From Fusarium oxysporum f. sp. lycopersici 4287 (taxonomy: Eukaryota > Ascomycota > Sordariomycetes > Hypocreales > Nectriaceae), in contig NC_030995.1 of the NCBI RefSeq assembly GCF_000149955.1, positions 1,488,001 through 1,552,000 of the forward strand: 64,000 nucleotides of DNA, given 5' to 3'. Under the pieces are notes generated by a model that worked only from the letters and a program-made list of their open reading frames with translations, was not told the DNA's origin and did not search any database. Positions 11,933-23,413 of this stretch are shown here, one piece after another. Every line of letters begins with the position of its first letter. Position 1 is the first letter of the stretch. A program made the position numbers and the translations under genes.

Positions 11933-13481
11933 CTATTTTTGATCAAGAAGTTTATCCTTGTAATCTCCGTCTGGCTTCCAGGCTGACAGATTATTGAAAC
12001 GTCCCTGCTCTAAAGCACTAATCCTTTCTTCGTAGAGTTTCTTGCCATGAACAGTAACACGGCAGAATAGCAACTTTTGGAACTCCGAAGTACTTACTTC
12101 GACTGCTTTGAGACTCATCTGATTGTCAACGAAGCGCATCAACAGAATAACTCTAGGTCCGACATGGTGGTAGAAAGGCTGAGGAAAGCGCCAAAAGTTT
12201 GATTCTTTGACAGGAAAGTCTTCAGAATCGTCTGAAAGAGGGCGTTTTTCATCTCTAGTAGCTTCTAAAGCAGTGCTGACTATCCCTTCGCTTGTTTCAA
12301 GCTCAGAAATGGTTGCGTTTGGTGGCAAGTCTAGCATTGCTCTGGCGACATCTACCAGAGATAAGATGTATGGTTTGTCGGCTCGAGTAACCACATCGAA
12401 CTCGTTGATAACGTTGACGCACACGGTTCCACTACTTGGCTGAAATTTGTCAAGATCAACGTGCTGGGTCAAGCAAGGAGGTGCACCAAATGTGACGCAC
12501 GAAAATCTCGCAGACTGGTCTGTATCTTGTTAGCCAGTTCCTCATTTCATGCTTGTTTCCGTAACTTACTTAAATTTTGGTTAGACATATGGCGAAGATA
12601 TAATAATTGTGACACAGCTCCGCCGGCGGAATGTCCCGTAAAAAGAACATGCGGTTTCTTCTCACTCATCTCAGGAAAAGTCTCCAGGTACTTATTGACT
12701 ATATTTGTGACAATCGAGTCCAGAGCTCGTGCACTATTCAAGAAGCCAGAATGGGCTTTAAGGTCCTCTAGACATCCCTTCGACTGTTAGTTAGGTGAAG
12801 CCGTGAATAAGATGACACAAAAATGGCTTCATAAACAAAGTGGTGAAAGGGAACTCACAATAAAACTTTCGGTCGTTCTGGGCTGGGCATTGGCATTAAC
12901 AATGTGGTCCATCTTACTGGCACTTCCACGTATCGCAAGCACTAGAACTGGCAATGATTCAATTATCCGTGAGCCTGTCTTCGCCTCGATGATAGTTGAT
13001 GTGATGAGTTTGACGGTCCCCGCGAAAGAGCTGTCGACTACTTGATCACGGCGAAACGTGCAGTAACCGGTATCAGTCACGGTGCCTTCAAGGTCATAAG
13101 TCCCACGAGCACACTTCCAGGCCACGGATATGAGCTGGACTTCAGCCTGAGACCTATAGAATCCAGTCAGAATGTTTTGTCTGGAAGGCCAATGGGAATA
13201 CTCACGGGTCCCATTCTCTTGATTCGTCATCGTTGACCTTGGAGTTGGTGTACTTGGCTGCTTCTTGATCTAGACGTTCAAGCAGCTGACGAAGTTGCTC
13301 GTTCAAGCTACCTAATGGTCAAGTCAGTGAGTGTCCCTTTACCAAGCCAGTTTTGTAAATGACCATTCAAGTTGATCTCGTTCAAGGTATCAGTCAGAGC
13401 GCTCGATAATTCGTACGCAGCGACTGATGCCCCACGTGTGTTGTTGGCTGAGTATGCAGTCTTTGAAGAAGACGAGCCCAT
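11933..13481 (-). CDS. class-3 lipase (alpha/beta hydrolase), cytosolic
   Basis: Five exons, 13364-13481, 13206-13311, 12859-13153, 12570-12783 and 11933-12519, give 439 aa with all phases closing. The first donor (GTCATT) is atypical, so exon 1 is the weakest join. The nucleophile elbow is GHSAGG in exon 4. VTFGAPP follows in exon 5, then a candidate catalytic Asp in NEFDVVTRAD and a His in FYHHVG, the order expected for lipase_3 enzymes. VLAIRGSAS fits the oxyanion-hole strand. There is no signal peptide. The N-terminus MGSSSSK is a plausible N-myristoylation signal, so membrane-tethered intracellular action is possible. The stop codon lies only 2 bp from the stop of the convergent DUF1399 gene, so the 3' ends must overlap. 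Substrate unknown. Confidence 0.75.
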
Positions 13482-15567
13482 GATAGATTGTGAGTTTGTA
13501 TACGAGATAATTCTTGATCAACTTGGATACGGATATTGTTTTAGCGAGTGCTCTATACTGCGTGTGGTACGAAGTGTTGGGTTGACATTGTGCTATAAGA
13601 GGGAGCTAGGTCCGCCGCTTAGACAGAGAGGATCAACACGATTAAAAGCACAGGCATTAAAAACTCGTGACTGCTAATGCTGCGCCTCGAAATTTATACA
13701 AAACTGCTTTTGTCACTGAAGAAGGTATCCTTCAATACAATTTTGGTATTGATCTACGAAAATGAAGATCATTGTCAGGTAGATATTGATCTACACCAGA
13801 GTTGCAGTCTCTCAGTTTAGCTCCAGATCCAGCCCAGAGCTGTTGGAAGATCAAGATCTCGGCAGCCCGAGCTCTTCCGTGGAACCAGACGACACTAGTG
13901 ACATTCGAAACATCGCTTGAATTGAGTTGAGCAAGTCTTCGCTTCAGATATTTTACCAGGTCATGGGGAGAATAATCTGAAACCTCTTGCGAAAGCTTCC
14001 GGATTATCGGGAGTAAGGCATTCACGATTCAGCCAAACCACCGCATTCACAGTATCTGGCTACCTTAGATAGTTGAAGTATATTTCTTTACTGGCTTTCA
14101 AGGGACTGCACTGTGAATTCGGGTGTGGCTATGCTCCAACACCAACAAAACACAACCTAATACATGGATCACATCACACCTTTGTTGGCGGCGACAGCAC
14201 ACAAGTTCTGTCTCACCCTTGTCGCTTATTAGAAAAAGTATTATATCTGACGACGCGATGATTACAGCATCAGCCTGACGGGGCACTTTCGCCCTGTTAA
14301 TTTATCAAGTCCAGGGCCAGAAAATAAATGCCGCTCATTTCGCGAGAAACGTTTCTTGTCAAAATGTTTGGTTTACTCACATACAGGCATCTGCAGCTTG
14401 TTTAATTGAACAAAGCAAGGATTTATTTTCCGGTGATAATCTTCAGCATTGCCATAACGCGCCAAGTCATGGGTATAATTTCGCCTGTGAGTGATTTGTT
14501 CAAGCGCATGGATAGCAGGGGTATCCTCACTTTATGCAGGCAAAGTCCCCCCCTCCCCCCCCAATGCATCCCATCTGGGGAACACAACGTCTTTTTGGGC
14601 AATTCGCCCTGAGCTAAATGCTCACGAGACGATAGTGTCCTCCTCGAAAGATATTTCTCCGCGCATGTAACCACCCTTGCCCATAACCTGCGGCTGCTAA
14701 GAAACAGCAGCGGACGGTCAACCGCAGTCCTAAACGCCTCATCGCAAGCGACGAAAAACATTGAAATCATAGGGTTGCAGTGCTATCGAATACCCTGGCC
14801 AATAATTGAAACTAACGTCTGCTGTGCTGCCAGGTCTTCGGAACTCAAGGAGAATACCCCTGCTGGGCGTGTTTCATATAGACTCGGCTTATCCTCTTGT
14901 GGGCTGCCGTCTCCTTATGACACGGAGAAGCGATGACATTTTGAGGCTCCTCCGACCAAGACATGGGACGGGGAACTGCAGACATGCAAGTGCTCGCCTG
15001 CTTGGCCTTGTAAAACTGTATTAGAGTAGGGCATTAGCTCTCTGTTACCTTGGGCCCTCCCCATTCTAGGTGTTCTATGTATTCTGCTGGCATTATGTAT
15101 AGAGTAGTCGACTTATGCGAACAAGGAAGGCCTTGATATCAATCTTCCAATGTGATTTGTCTCTTCTCTTCTTCTCCTTCGTCACTTTCTCACTGGCATC
15201 TAGTCACTTGCACTTCTGTCTGTTTTTGCTTCTTGCTTACCTACCTTACGTCTTTCGTTGAAAAGCTTCTTCCAATTGTTTTCCAGTCCTGGCCTTGGCT
15301 GCATTCATTCTTTTGTCTTCGTCACTCTCTTCCTCTTCCACTTCTGATACGTTTCATCACGTCACATCTGCTTCAATTCTATTTCACGAGAACCTGTTTT
15401 ACGACTTTTTCTGCTACGACTGCTCTCTCAACATGGCGATATAGAATCTTGGGAAAACTCCACGGTAGCATATTCTTCAGCATCATGGTTTTGCTGCCAA
15501 ATACGATAATGAAACGACCATGCTCAATACTGAACACTCTAGATAATCACACAAATCTTTATCGACG
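13482..15567. other. intergenic, no supported gene
   Basis: About 2.1 kb with no supported gene. A minus-strand frame at 13732-14025 encodes about 97 codons but has no ATG and begins directly after a stop. It may be decayed sequence. The last ~400 bp is very pyrimidine-rich and is probably the promoter and leader of the large membrane protein gene at 15568. Confidence 0.5.
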
Positions 15568-18500
15568 ATGGAACCTCAAGCGGAACAAAGTACGAAGCTT
15601 CCTCGTCCAATGATACGTCAACCCGTTGACTCGTACCATCGACATATCCGCGCCGTCCATGGAGTCGAGAATTCTTCAGAACCTGGATCTTCAAGTGGCT
15701 TAGGAAGATCAGACTCGCACCGGCTTGGGTCAGCTTTTTCAGGCTCCCAGCACGGAAACGTCGCTTCGTTCTTCGATTCCGAAAGATTGGCCAGCTCTGC
15801 TGCTCCTTTTGATCCAAGTAATAATCCTTCACCAACAAGAAGCAGCGGAATACGATGGCCTTTTCTGGGAAGCATCAAATCGCGGATGAGCCAGGCTTTC
15901 CCTGATTCACCGCGCCTTTCGCCATCCGAACCTACTCAAATCGAATTACCATGGCGCCCAGTCTTTCTGCATCGACGAATATTGGCCATCTATGCTCTTG
16001 TGTTTGTTGTTTTGATAGCAGGAGTGCAAGTCGCACTTCAGTTATCTGAACACAATGGAGGCCTTCACGAGTCCGACGATCTTTCGAGATATCTGTGGCA
16101 ATATGGAACAACTATAATATTTATTCTCGTGGCCGCTTTCTGGTACAGAGTTGAGTTCCAGGCTTCTGCTTCCATGCCGTGGATCCGCATGTTGAACACA
16201 CAGGTTGAAGCTGACAAGTCTCTCTTATTGGATTACGTTTCTCTTTCTGAACCGGTGGCCATCTTCAAATCAATTAAAAACAAGGACTGGCTAGTAACGA
16301 TTCCAGTCATCGCTGGCATAATCTTCAAAATAATGGTCATTTTCTCTGTGGCTTTCATCACACCCAAAGTCACCACGGTTGCCAACCACAAGATCGCTAC
16401 AACAATTCAATCCGAGTTCTCCAACAACATTTCCGGGTTGGAAAACGTTGGGTCTTTGCCGTATTTCACTCTTGCAGCTCTTGCAGTTGACAATATCACT
16501 TTTCCAAACGGAGTTACATCTCGAGCAGCTTACACGCCATTTATAAGCGATATCCCCGAACTGAAACAGATCACAGCACGTGTGGACGGTTTTATCGGTG
16601 GCATGGACTGTGAAGAAGCCGAGTTAACTTTGGACTCTATGCGATTACGAAATGGGAATGCTATGTTGTTGAACATGACCCTATCGAATGGACAATGTTC
16701 CTCAAATCAAACGATTACAAGCACGAAACTCGTTACCACAAATAACGAAGATCCCTCAAGAATGTTTCTTGCATTTCAACCAGGTCGATGTGGAAATTCT
16801 GCAAAAGGCGATGATCAGCGAATAGCTGTTATGGCTGGTGTTCTGGATGTCGATATTGATCAGCTCAAGCGCCAGTCAAGGACATCGAATAATCGCCTTG
16901 ATGGAAAAATATCGTCATCTGCTGCATTTCTATGTAAGCCTAACTACATTATCACCAGGATCAAGGTTACCAAGACGCCAGAAGCCGTTCTCTCAGTCAT
17001 ACCCGACCAACAGGCGACAAATACCACACTCAGTCAAGTGCCAGCATGGACCGTCGCTCGAGCTATGTTTGACACCTTTGAATCCGACCAAGCAACAGAA
17101 CTAAAGTTATTGGCAACGTTCACGAACTCATCGTACAGTCGAGAAGCCATTCTTGATACCGACGAAGCTATGTCAGCTGCCCTCGCACTAAGCTCAAGGA
17201 ATGGAGGGGATTTGCCTAGCCTGGAATCTTTAACAGAGAATGATACTTTGAGAAGACTTTCCGAGAATTTCTTCACGCAGTATTCGGCCCTCGTTGCTCG
17301 ATATGCCATGATGAAGCCTTCATCAAGCACGTCAACAGCTATCGCGAGCTACATTGAACGACGTATTGTTGTACGACCGGTGCCAGCATACATCATAACT
17401 GCATTTCTGGCTATCTGCTTCGTTCTGGTAGTGTCGACAATGTTCCTCGTTCCAAGGAAAGGCTTCCTCCCACGAGATCCCAGCACCATCGTTGGAATGG
17501 CTTCAGTTGTGGCACATAGCCACCCGCTGGTAGAATGTCTGAAAGGCATGGGAGCTGCACCCAACAAGGCTTTGAGAGCAAGACTTGATGGCTCGACCTA
17601 CCTGAGCGGAGCTGAGGGTCACGAAAAGTTGGAGAATCCCAACCTGGGCTATTACCATATCTTTGGAGGCAACGCGCCTCCTGCGAACGTTCTACCACGC
17701 CGTTTCGATTCCTCAGGCTGGAGACAGCCCGTTACATTACATGGACTGATTCGGTTGATCTACATCCTTGTTCTTGCTTGTATCATAATAGGATTCGAGA
17801 TCTCCCTACGAGTGTCGCAGAGAAATGATGGGCTAAGAACGATGAAGGACGATGGAGCGTACATCGCATGGACTGTAGTACCAGCCTTGGTGCTTCTCTT
17901 AGTGGCAATGTGCATGCTGTCCTTAGAATGGTGGACAAGACTTCTTTCACCATTCTCGCATCTCTCACGCCGAGGAGAGTTTGAGGAAACGGTCGGACTC
18001 AATCTTGTGAATGCATTGAGGCATGTCGCGTGGTCAAGGGCTCTTAAGATCCGAGATATTGCTGCCCTGGCCGCCATCTCTGGTGGATTTGTTGCGCTTC
18101 TCATGGTAGTCGCAACTGCTCCTCTGTTTGAGCCCATGCCAGTCGGGCAGAACACCAGTATTGCTTTGCGTACCGAGGACTTCTTCGCCAACAGTCTAGC
18201 ATCCTCCAGCGACGATCCTATCTGTACTGACTGTACCAACGATACCATCATGGCATCGCTGATACTGGCGGGCGGCGCACCATATCCCCCTTTCACCTAT
18301 GCAAATCTCAACGTACCGAATATGTCGCTAGCCGAAGCGGTCGAGGGGAACGATCTCACGTTCAGTGCACGACTTACGGCAATCCGCCCAAACATGTCAT
18401 GCCGACTATACCAATCCGACGAGATTTCCACCAATCTCACCCTCGAGTACAAACTTGACGACAGGATAGTCAATCCACTTCGTGTCGATCTCGAAGGCGA

Positions 18501-19839
18501 GACCTGCCGAGGAAGTGGAGAGCGCAATGGTAGTAACGCAATTATTGGGACGACAACGACTTCATTTCCTGCACAGCATGGCAGAAGCCTGAGTAGAGAT
18601 ACACTCTTCGGTGTCGGCTTGAGAAAGACAACGTCATCGCCACATTGTTCAGACTGGTTATACATATGGGGAGAGCTAGTCGATGTGGGCAGTAGTGACA
18701 TGTCAGTGAGCAGCATCAATGCCCTTGCCTGTAACGAATCCATTGAAGCAGTTGATGTCGTTGCTCTCTTCCACGGACCCAACGATCTACGTCTCTATCC
18801 GGACCATCAGCCTATTCCGGTCGAAAGCACCGCCCAGGACACGACCGTCGCCATTCCAGAACTCGATTACTCAAAGCTCATCAACGTAACTTCAGATGGT
18901 CTCCTTGACACGTTTTTTGCAATGTTGAACGCATCTCAGTTCGCCGTACCCGACAGTACATTCGGTAGCTCAACTCCCAGTGCCGCAAACGAAGTCCAGT
19001 CTGCTATCTTATCTCAGCACGGAATCATAAGGGCACAGTCATTGAACTTCAGAAGTCGACGCCATTTGTCTTCAAGAGGAACATTTCCAGTCGCAGATGG
19101 GACAAATATTGTCAGTGGCATCGATCCTGATGAGCCGGTTTCTCAGGCCGTCCCAGTTATCAGCGGTAGTCAAGTTACAGAGAGTGTTCGCCTTCGACAG
19201 GATGCGATCGCCACACGAATTCTACAGGGTATCGTGGGCGCCTTGATGCTTCTTCATATCATCTCGTGGATCTATTGGAGACGGATTAGGCTTCCTCGTT
19301 CGCCAACGACCATTGCATCTGTTACAGCACTTCTCGTTGATGGCAATCTTTTCAAATCACTACCCCGAGCCGCACAATGGCAGCCAGACAGTGAGCTTGA
19401 AGCCATTTTCACCGAGGGAGATACCCCACAACGATTCCAGCTTGGATTTGATCGTAAAGGGCGAGGTAGAGGACGTGATGGCCGGGCAAAGAAGGAAGAA
19501 GGCAACTTTGGAATCCGTGCAATCGTTCCCAAGGAGCATATACCAGAGGAAGTGGAAATGAGACCATTGCCTCCTCCAAAACCACCACCAAAGCCGGTGA
19601 AAGAGAGGATCGGAGTGGTTCGTCAAGGAACGGGATTGCTTGGGGAAGATGGTACCCAAAGGAAATCGGTGCTGGTCACTAAAGGTCACACAAACAATTC
19701 AAAATCGAAGAGTTCTAAGGGCTCAAAGGACTCGAAGGGCTCCTCGGGGAGCAATGAACCGAATAGAAAGAGATCCATCTCATCAGCATTGAGCGTACCC
19801 AAAGAGATGGTGAAAGTATGGTGGGCGGGTGGAAGTTGA
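15568..19839 (+). CDS. large DUF3433 multi-pass membrane protein
   Basis: Single exon of 1423 aa. It has a Ser-rich cytosolic N-terminus (~130 aa), then two tandem modules of the same layout. Each has a WRPVFLHRRILAIYAL- or WRQPVTLHGLIRLIYI-like entry helix, then a second helix, then a large N-glycosylation-rich outer segment with many NxS/T sites, then closing helices. The first module starts near residue 130 and the second near residue 710. This matches fungal DUF3433 (PF11915) proteins, which usually carry two copies. The C-terminal tail is basic, with a proline run (LPPPKPPPKP) and a Ser/Lys-rich stretch. The role of the family is unknown; a plasma-membrane or cell-surface location is inferred. 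A second family member lies at 56-59 kb. Confidence 0.8.
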   Translation: MEPQAEQSTKLPRPMIRQPVDSYHRHIRAVHGVENSSEPGSSSGLGRSDSHRLGSAFSGSQHGNVASFFDSERLASSAAPFDPSNNPSPTRSSGIRWPFLGSIKSRMSQAFPDSPRLSPSEPTQIELPWRPVFLHRRILAIYALVFVVLIAGVQVALQLSEHNGGLHESDDLSRYLWQYGTTIIFILVAAFWYRVEFQASASMPWIRMLNTQVEADKSLLLDYVSLSEPVAIFKSIKNKDWLVTIPVIAGIIFKIMVIFSVAFITPKVTTVANHKIATTIQSEFSNNISGLENVGSLPYFTLAALAVDNITFPNGVTSRAAYTPFISDIPELKQITARVDGFIGGMDCEEAELTLDSMRLRNGNAMLLNMTLSNGQCSSNQTITSTKLVTTNNEDPSRMFLAFQPGRCGNSAKGDDQRIAVMAGVLDVDIDQLKRQSRTSNNRLDGKISSSAAFLCKPNYIITRIKVTKTPEAVLSVIPDQQATNTTLSQVPAWTVARAMFDTFESDQATELKLLATFTNSSYSREAILDTDEAMSAALALSSRNGGDLPSLESLTENDTLRRLSENFFTQYSALVARYAMMKPSSSTSTAIASYIERRIVVRPVPAYIITAFLAICFVLVVSTMFLVPRKGFLPRDPSTIVGMASVVAHSHPLVECLKGMGAAPNKALRARLDGSTYLSGAEGHEKLENPNLGYYHIFGGNAPPANVLPRRFDSSGWRQPVTLHGLIRLIYILVLACIIIGFEISLRVSQRNDGLRTMKDDGAYIAWTVVPALVLLLVAMCMLSLEWWTRLLSPFSHLSRRGEFEETVGLNLVNALRHVAWSRALKIRDIAALAAISGGFVALLMVVATAPLFEPMPVGQNTSIALRTEDFFANSLASSSDDPICTDCTNDTIMASLILAGGAPYPPFTYANLNVPNMSLAEAVEGNDLTFSARLTAIRPNMSCRLYQSDEISTNLTLEYKLDDRIVNPLRVDLEGETCRGSGERNGSNAIIGTTTTSFPAQHGRSLSRDTLFGVGLRKTTSSPHCSDWLYIWGELVDVGSSDMSVSSINALACNESIEAVDVVALFHGPNDLRLYPDHQPIPVESTAQDTTVAIPELDYSKLINVTSDGLLDTFFAMLNASQFAVPDSTFGSSTPSAANEVQSAILSQHGIIRAQSLNFRSRRHLSSRGTFPVADGTNIVSGIDPDEPVSQAVPVISGSQVTESVRLRQDAIATRILQGIVGALMLLHIISWIYWRRIRLPRSPTTIASVTALLVDGNLFKSLPRAAQWQPDSELEAIFTEGDTPQRFQLGFDRKGRGRGRDGRAKKEEGNFGIRAIVPKEHIPEEVEMRPLPPPKPPPKPVKERIGVVRQGTGLLGEDGTQRKSVLVTKGHTNNSKSKSSKGSKDSKGSSGSNEPNRKRSISSALSVPKEMVKVWWAGGS

Positions 19840-21176
19840 AATTGTAATGGCCTACGAGAGCGTGGAAAAGTATAAAGATGATTTGATACCTCGCATATTA
19901 GATGTATGTAATGATGATAATTTAGATTTCTTCCTTTAATGATCATGAGTTGGCACTGAATCTTTGATAATCATCGACTACTTGCCCAGTGACCGACCAT
20001 GCTCTGCTCATGACAGCAAGTCATTGATGCTCAGAAACATCTGCCCACGAATGGGCCCATATAGCATCAAGGGTTTCATGTCACGACACCCCGCAACTTT
20101 ATTAGCAATGCTTCTTCTCCATATGGAGGAAACGTGTGCATCTGGCTGTTGAAGTCGTCAAGGGTCTTCTCCAGAGTGTTTATTTCCGTGGACATTCAAA
20201 AACTTAGGTAAAAATCGACCAATTGAACCCCCCACCATGATCCGGGCCGATCTGTCCCGAAGTCAGGATGGGACAATTTGCCCGAAGAAAATTCAGCAAC
20301 TCCGGAGTGTGAGATAAGATACTTCAGCAGGGCCTTGATAATTGTCTCAACATAAATATCAGGAAGTATTGAGGTTTAAACCTGTCGGTCAAGCTGGGGG
20401 ACTTGGGCGGGGTAATAGAGGGCAATTGGCAAAAGAAATGCTTCAGCTATAACACTGATAACTCTCAATGACTTACACACGCCGTTGTTCGCTCTTCTTG
20501 TTCACCCGGACTTCGCTCATATCGCGTAATGATCCCCCGAACCCAAGGTACCATGATGGCGTCCACGTCCCTTTTTTTTTTTGTTGCGAGATCCAATCCT
20601 TCCAATTTGGCGGGTCATCCCAGTCCCGTGTATGAGGGCTAAAGCTCAGTGGCTTACAGTGCATCAATCCCCTAAAATCTTTGAGAAATGCTACCAAATG
20701 CCCTGAAATTGCCCAAATGTTGTCCTCTCAACGGTCGCATCGGAACTTGAGGACCACCAACGCTGGGTTCTCTTCAAGGCCCCTGCAGCCACTTTGAGTC
20801 CCGAAATGGTTTAGCCCACGCCAAAGCTTCAAAGTACCTCACTCTTCGGAGCTCAACATGCAAAAAACTCCACGTCTATCCAACCCCAAGAATTTCCTCC
20901 GATCCCGACTCTTTCTCTCCCTCTCCTTCTCACGCCAGAGCTGCATCACTCTCCGTCCTTGATCTCTTCGCTCCGCTCCTCGAGTTTCTGTTCGTGACCG
21001 TAAGTCACGCATCTCGATACTTCTGCTTTCAATTGCCCTTCCGGCCGGTGAGTCCTTTTCTCAGAACCCCCAAAATCCCCAAAAGTGGCTCAGCCATGTT
21101 CATATTCGCGCTCCCCCCCCATGCTCATCACCGACTAACATCTCCGTCCTTCAGAAAGATCTTAATACCTCCCACA
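19840..21176. other. intergenic plus 5' leader of the E2 gene
   Basis: Contains the 3' flank of the DUF3433 gene, a promoter region with a T11 tract near 20573, and the leader of the pyruvate dehydrogenase E2 gene. No independent gene is supported. Confidence 0.5.
21048..21154 (+). other. probable 5'-UTR intron of the E2 gene
   Basis: A GTGAGT donor, a perfect ACTAAC branch site about 20 bp before the end, and a CCTTCAG acceptor mark a 107-bp intron ending 22 bp before the ATG at 21177. Splicing it removes two upstream ATGs (near 21096 and 21121) from the leader. Direct reading of splice signals; not confirmed by transcripts. Confidence 0.6.
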
Positions 21177-22674
21177 ATGCTCAGCGCCGCTCTCCGAAGG
21201 CGCGTTCTCGCCCCTACCCACAGTGCCCTGCGAACCGGCTTCGCTGCCCACGTTGTGCGACACTATGCCTCGTTCCCCGAGCACCAGGTCATCAAGATGC
21301 CCGCTCTGTCGCCCACCATGCAGGCTGGTAACATTGGCGCCTGGCAGAAGAAGCCCGGCGATTCTATCGCCCCTGGTGATGTCCTGGTAGAGATTGAGAC
21401 CGACAAGGCCCAGATGGACTTCGAGTTCCAGGAGGAGGGTGTCATTGCCAAGATCCTCAAGGATGCTGGTGAGAAGGATATTCCCGTTGGCAGCGTAAGT
21501 TCTTCACTTTTTTGAAACCACTCAGGTCACCTCTCGGGCCTCGGGGTATCTACCTCCAGCGCCTAATATCACTCACTGCTGTTAAATCATGTCACTAACA
21601 TGCAATTCTTTGATATAGCCCATTGCCGTCCTTGTTGAGGAGGGTACCGATATCTCCGCCTTCGAGAAGTTCTCCATCGAGGACGCTGGTGGTGATGCCG
21701 CTAAGCCCGCTGCCCCCAAGAAGGAGGAGAAGTCCGAGTCCAAGTCCGAGTCCGCTTCCGCCCCTGAGCCTACTCCTGAGCCTCAACAATACCAGTCTCA
21801 GGGCCGTCTCCAGACTGCTCTCGACCGTCTCCCCAACATCTCCGCTTCCGCCAAGCGACTTGCCCGTGAGAAGGGCATTAGCATCGATGGGCTCAAGGGT
21901 ACCGGCAAGAACGGTCAGATCACCGAGGAGGATGTCAAGAAGGCCATCAGCAGCCCCGCCGCCAGCAGCGCCCCCAGCGCTACCTACGAGGACATCCCCA
22001 TCAGCGGCATGCGCAAGACCATTGCCAACCGTCTGGTCGAGTCCACCCAGACCAACCCTCACTTCTACGTCACCAGCTCCATCTCCGTCAGCAAGCTCCT
22101 CAAGCTCCGCCAGGCTCTGAACAGCTCTGCCGATGGCAAGTACAAGCTTTCCGTCAACGATTTCCTGATCAAGGCTATCGCTGTCGCCAGCCGCAAGGTT
22201 CCCCAGGTCAACTCCAGCTGGCGCGACGGCAACATCCGCCAGTTCAACAACGTCGACGTCTCTGTTGCCGTTTCCACACCCACTGGTCTCATCACCCCTA
22301 TTGTCACCGGTGTTGAGGGCCGTGGCCTCGAGGCCATCTCTAGCCAGGTCAAGTCGCTCGCCAAGAAGGCTCGTGATGGCAAGCTCAAGCCTGAGGAGTA
22401 CCAGGGTGGTACCATCTCCATCTCCAACATGGGCATGAACCCCGCTGTTGACCACTTCACCGCTGTCATCAACCCTCCCCAGGCTGCCATCCTCGCTGTT
22501 GGTACCACCAAGAAGGTTGCTATCCCCGCCGAGAACGAGGCCGGCGTTGAGTTCGACGACCAAATCACCCTTACTGCTAGCTTCGACCACAAGGTCGTTG
22601 ACGGTGCTGTCGGTGCTGAGTGGCTCAAGGAGCTCAAGCAGGTTCTTGAGAACCCTCTTGAGCTTCTTCTGTAA
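21177..22674 (+). CDS. LAT1: dihydrolipoamide acetyltransferase, E2 of pyruvate dehydrogenase
   Basis: Two exons, 21177-21494 and 21619-22674, give 457 aa. The enzyme transfers the acetyl group from lipoamide to CoA in the mitochondrial pyruvate dehydrogenase complex. Residues 1-30 are Arg/Ala-rich without acids, a typical mitochondrial targeting sequence. One lipoyl domain follows, with the modified lysine expected at K77 in EIETDKAQ. After a Lys/Glu/Ser/Pro linker comes the peripheral subunit-binding domain ([14 protein letters not shown]), then the 2-oxoacid acyltransferase domain. That domain ends with the active-site segment [14 protein letters not shown], where Lys takes the place of the Arg in the common DHRxxDG form. 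The gene is strongly codon-biased, so probably highly expressed; this bias also creates a long antisense open frame that is not a gene. Confidence 0.95.
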
Positions 22675-23413
22675 ATCAGGGGTAGGACGTCAAGTGGCCC
22701 CTGAAAACCGAATTATGCTGGGAAAGACGAAAGGGCTGGTCGAGCGAGGAATGACTTTTTTATAGAACAGGAGGAGATGACCTCTGAGGGACGGAGATGC
22801 GGTAAGGAGTTTACTTGGGATATCGTGGGGACACCCATGAGAGCATTCCTGGGTAAGGATCGGTGAATCACGACGATGATGAGCATCTATGAGGACACCT
22901 ACAGAGCTTCTTCGCCTGATCACGCCGCAGCATTCGTGGAAGATTTACGAGGCTGGAAAAGCCCGTGTACAATGACCATTGATTAATAATGTTATATCTT
23001 TTCGAACTTGGGGGGTGTTTTGGACAAAGAATCTATTGCATATGCCCTCATTATATATTTCCTCCTGTTGACTGCTTTACGACCGCCAGATATGACTACT
23101 TAAACTGTGCCTACACTGCATATATCACGACAAAACTTAAATATACGATTCTCTCCTCAAGCGATCAATAGCTTGGTCTGTGCGAAGCAGTTGCTGACAT
23201 GGGTCATCTTGACCAAGTTCCAGCCGGCAAGATGTTGTAGTAGCCTACTAGGATCCGCATGGAAATTGGCGAGGCTTTGAGGCATGTTTGATGGTCAGAA
23301 GGCAAGTAAATATAGTAGAGGAGAGGCTGCCATGTCAAGTGCCCAGGTACATTAATACATAAGGTGAGATTTTCCTTCATCGTCAAGTCATTACAGATCC
23401 CTCAACGCCAGTC
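22675..23413. other. convergent intergenic region
   Basis: 3' flanks of the E2 gene (plus) and the Zn2Cys6 factor (minus). No coding or RNA feature is supported. Confidence 0.5.

Noticed and set aside
13732..14025. 97-codon minus-strand frame near the lipase
   Set aside because: Begins at GTG right after a stop with no ATG; could be a decayed exon, but nothing supports a gene.
21595..22590. 331-codon minus-strand frame rich in Gly/Leu/Asp opposite the E2 gene
   Set aside because: It is the mirror of the strong codon bias of the E2 coding strand and has no domain resemblance.
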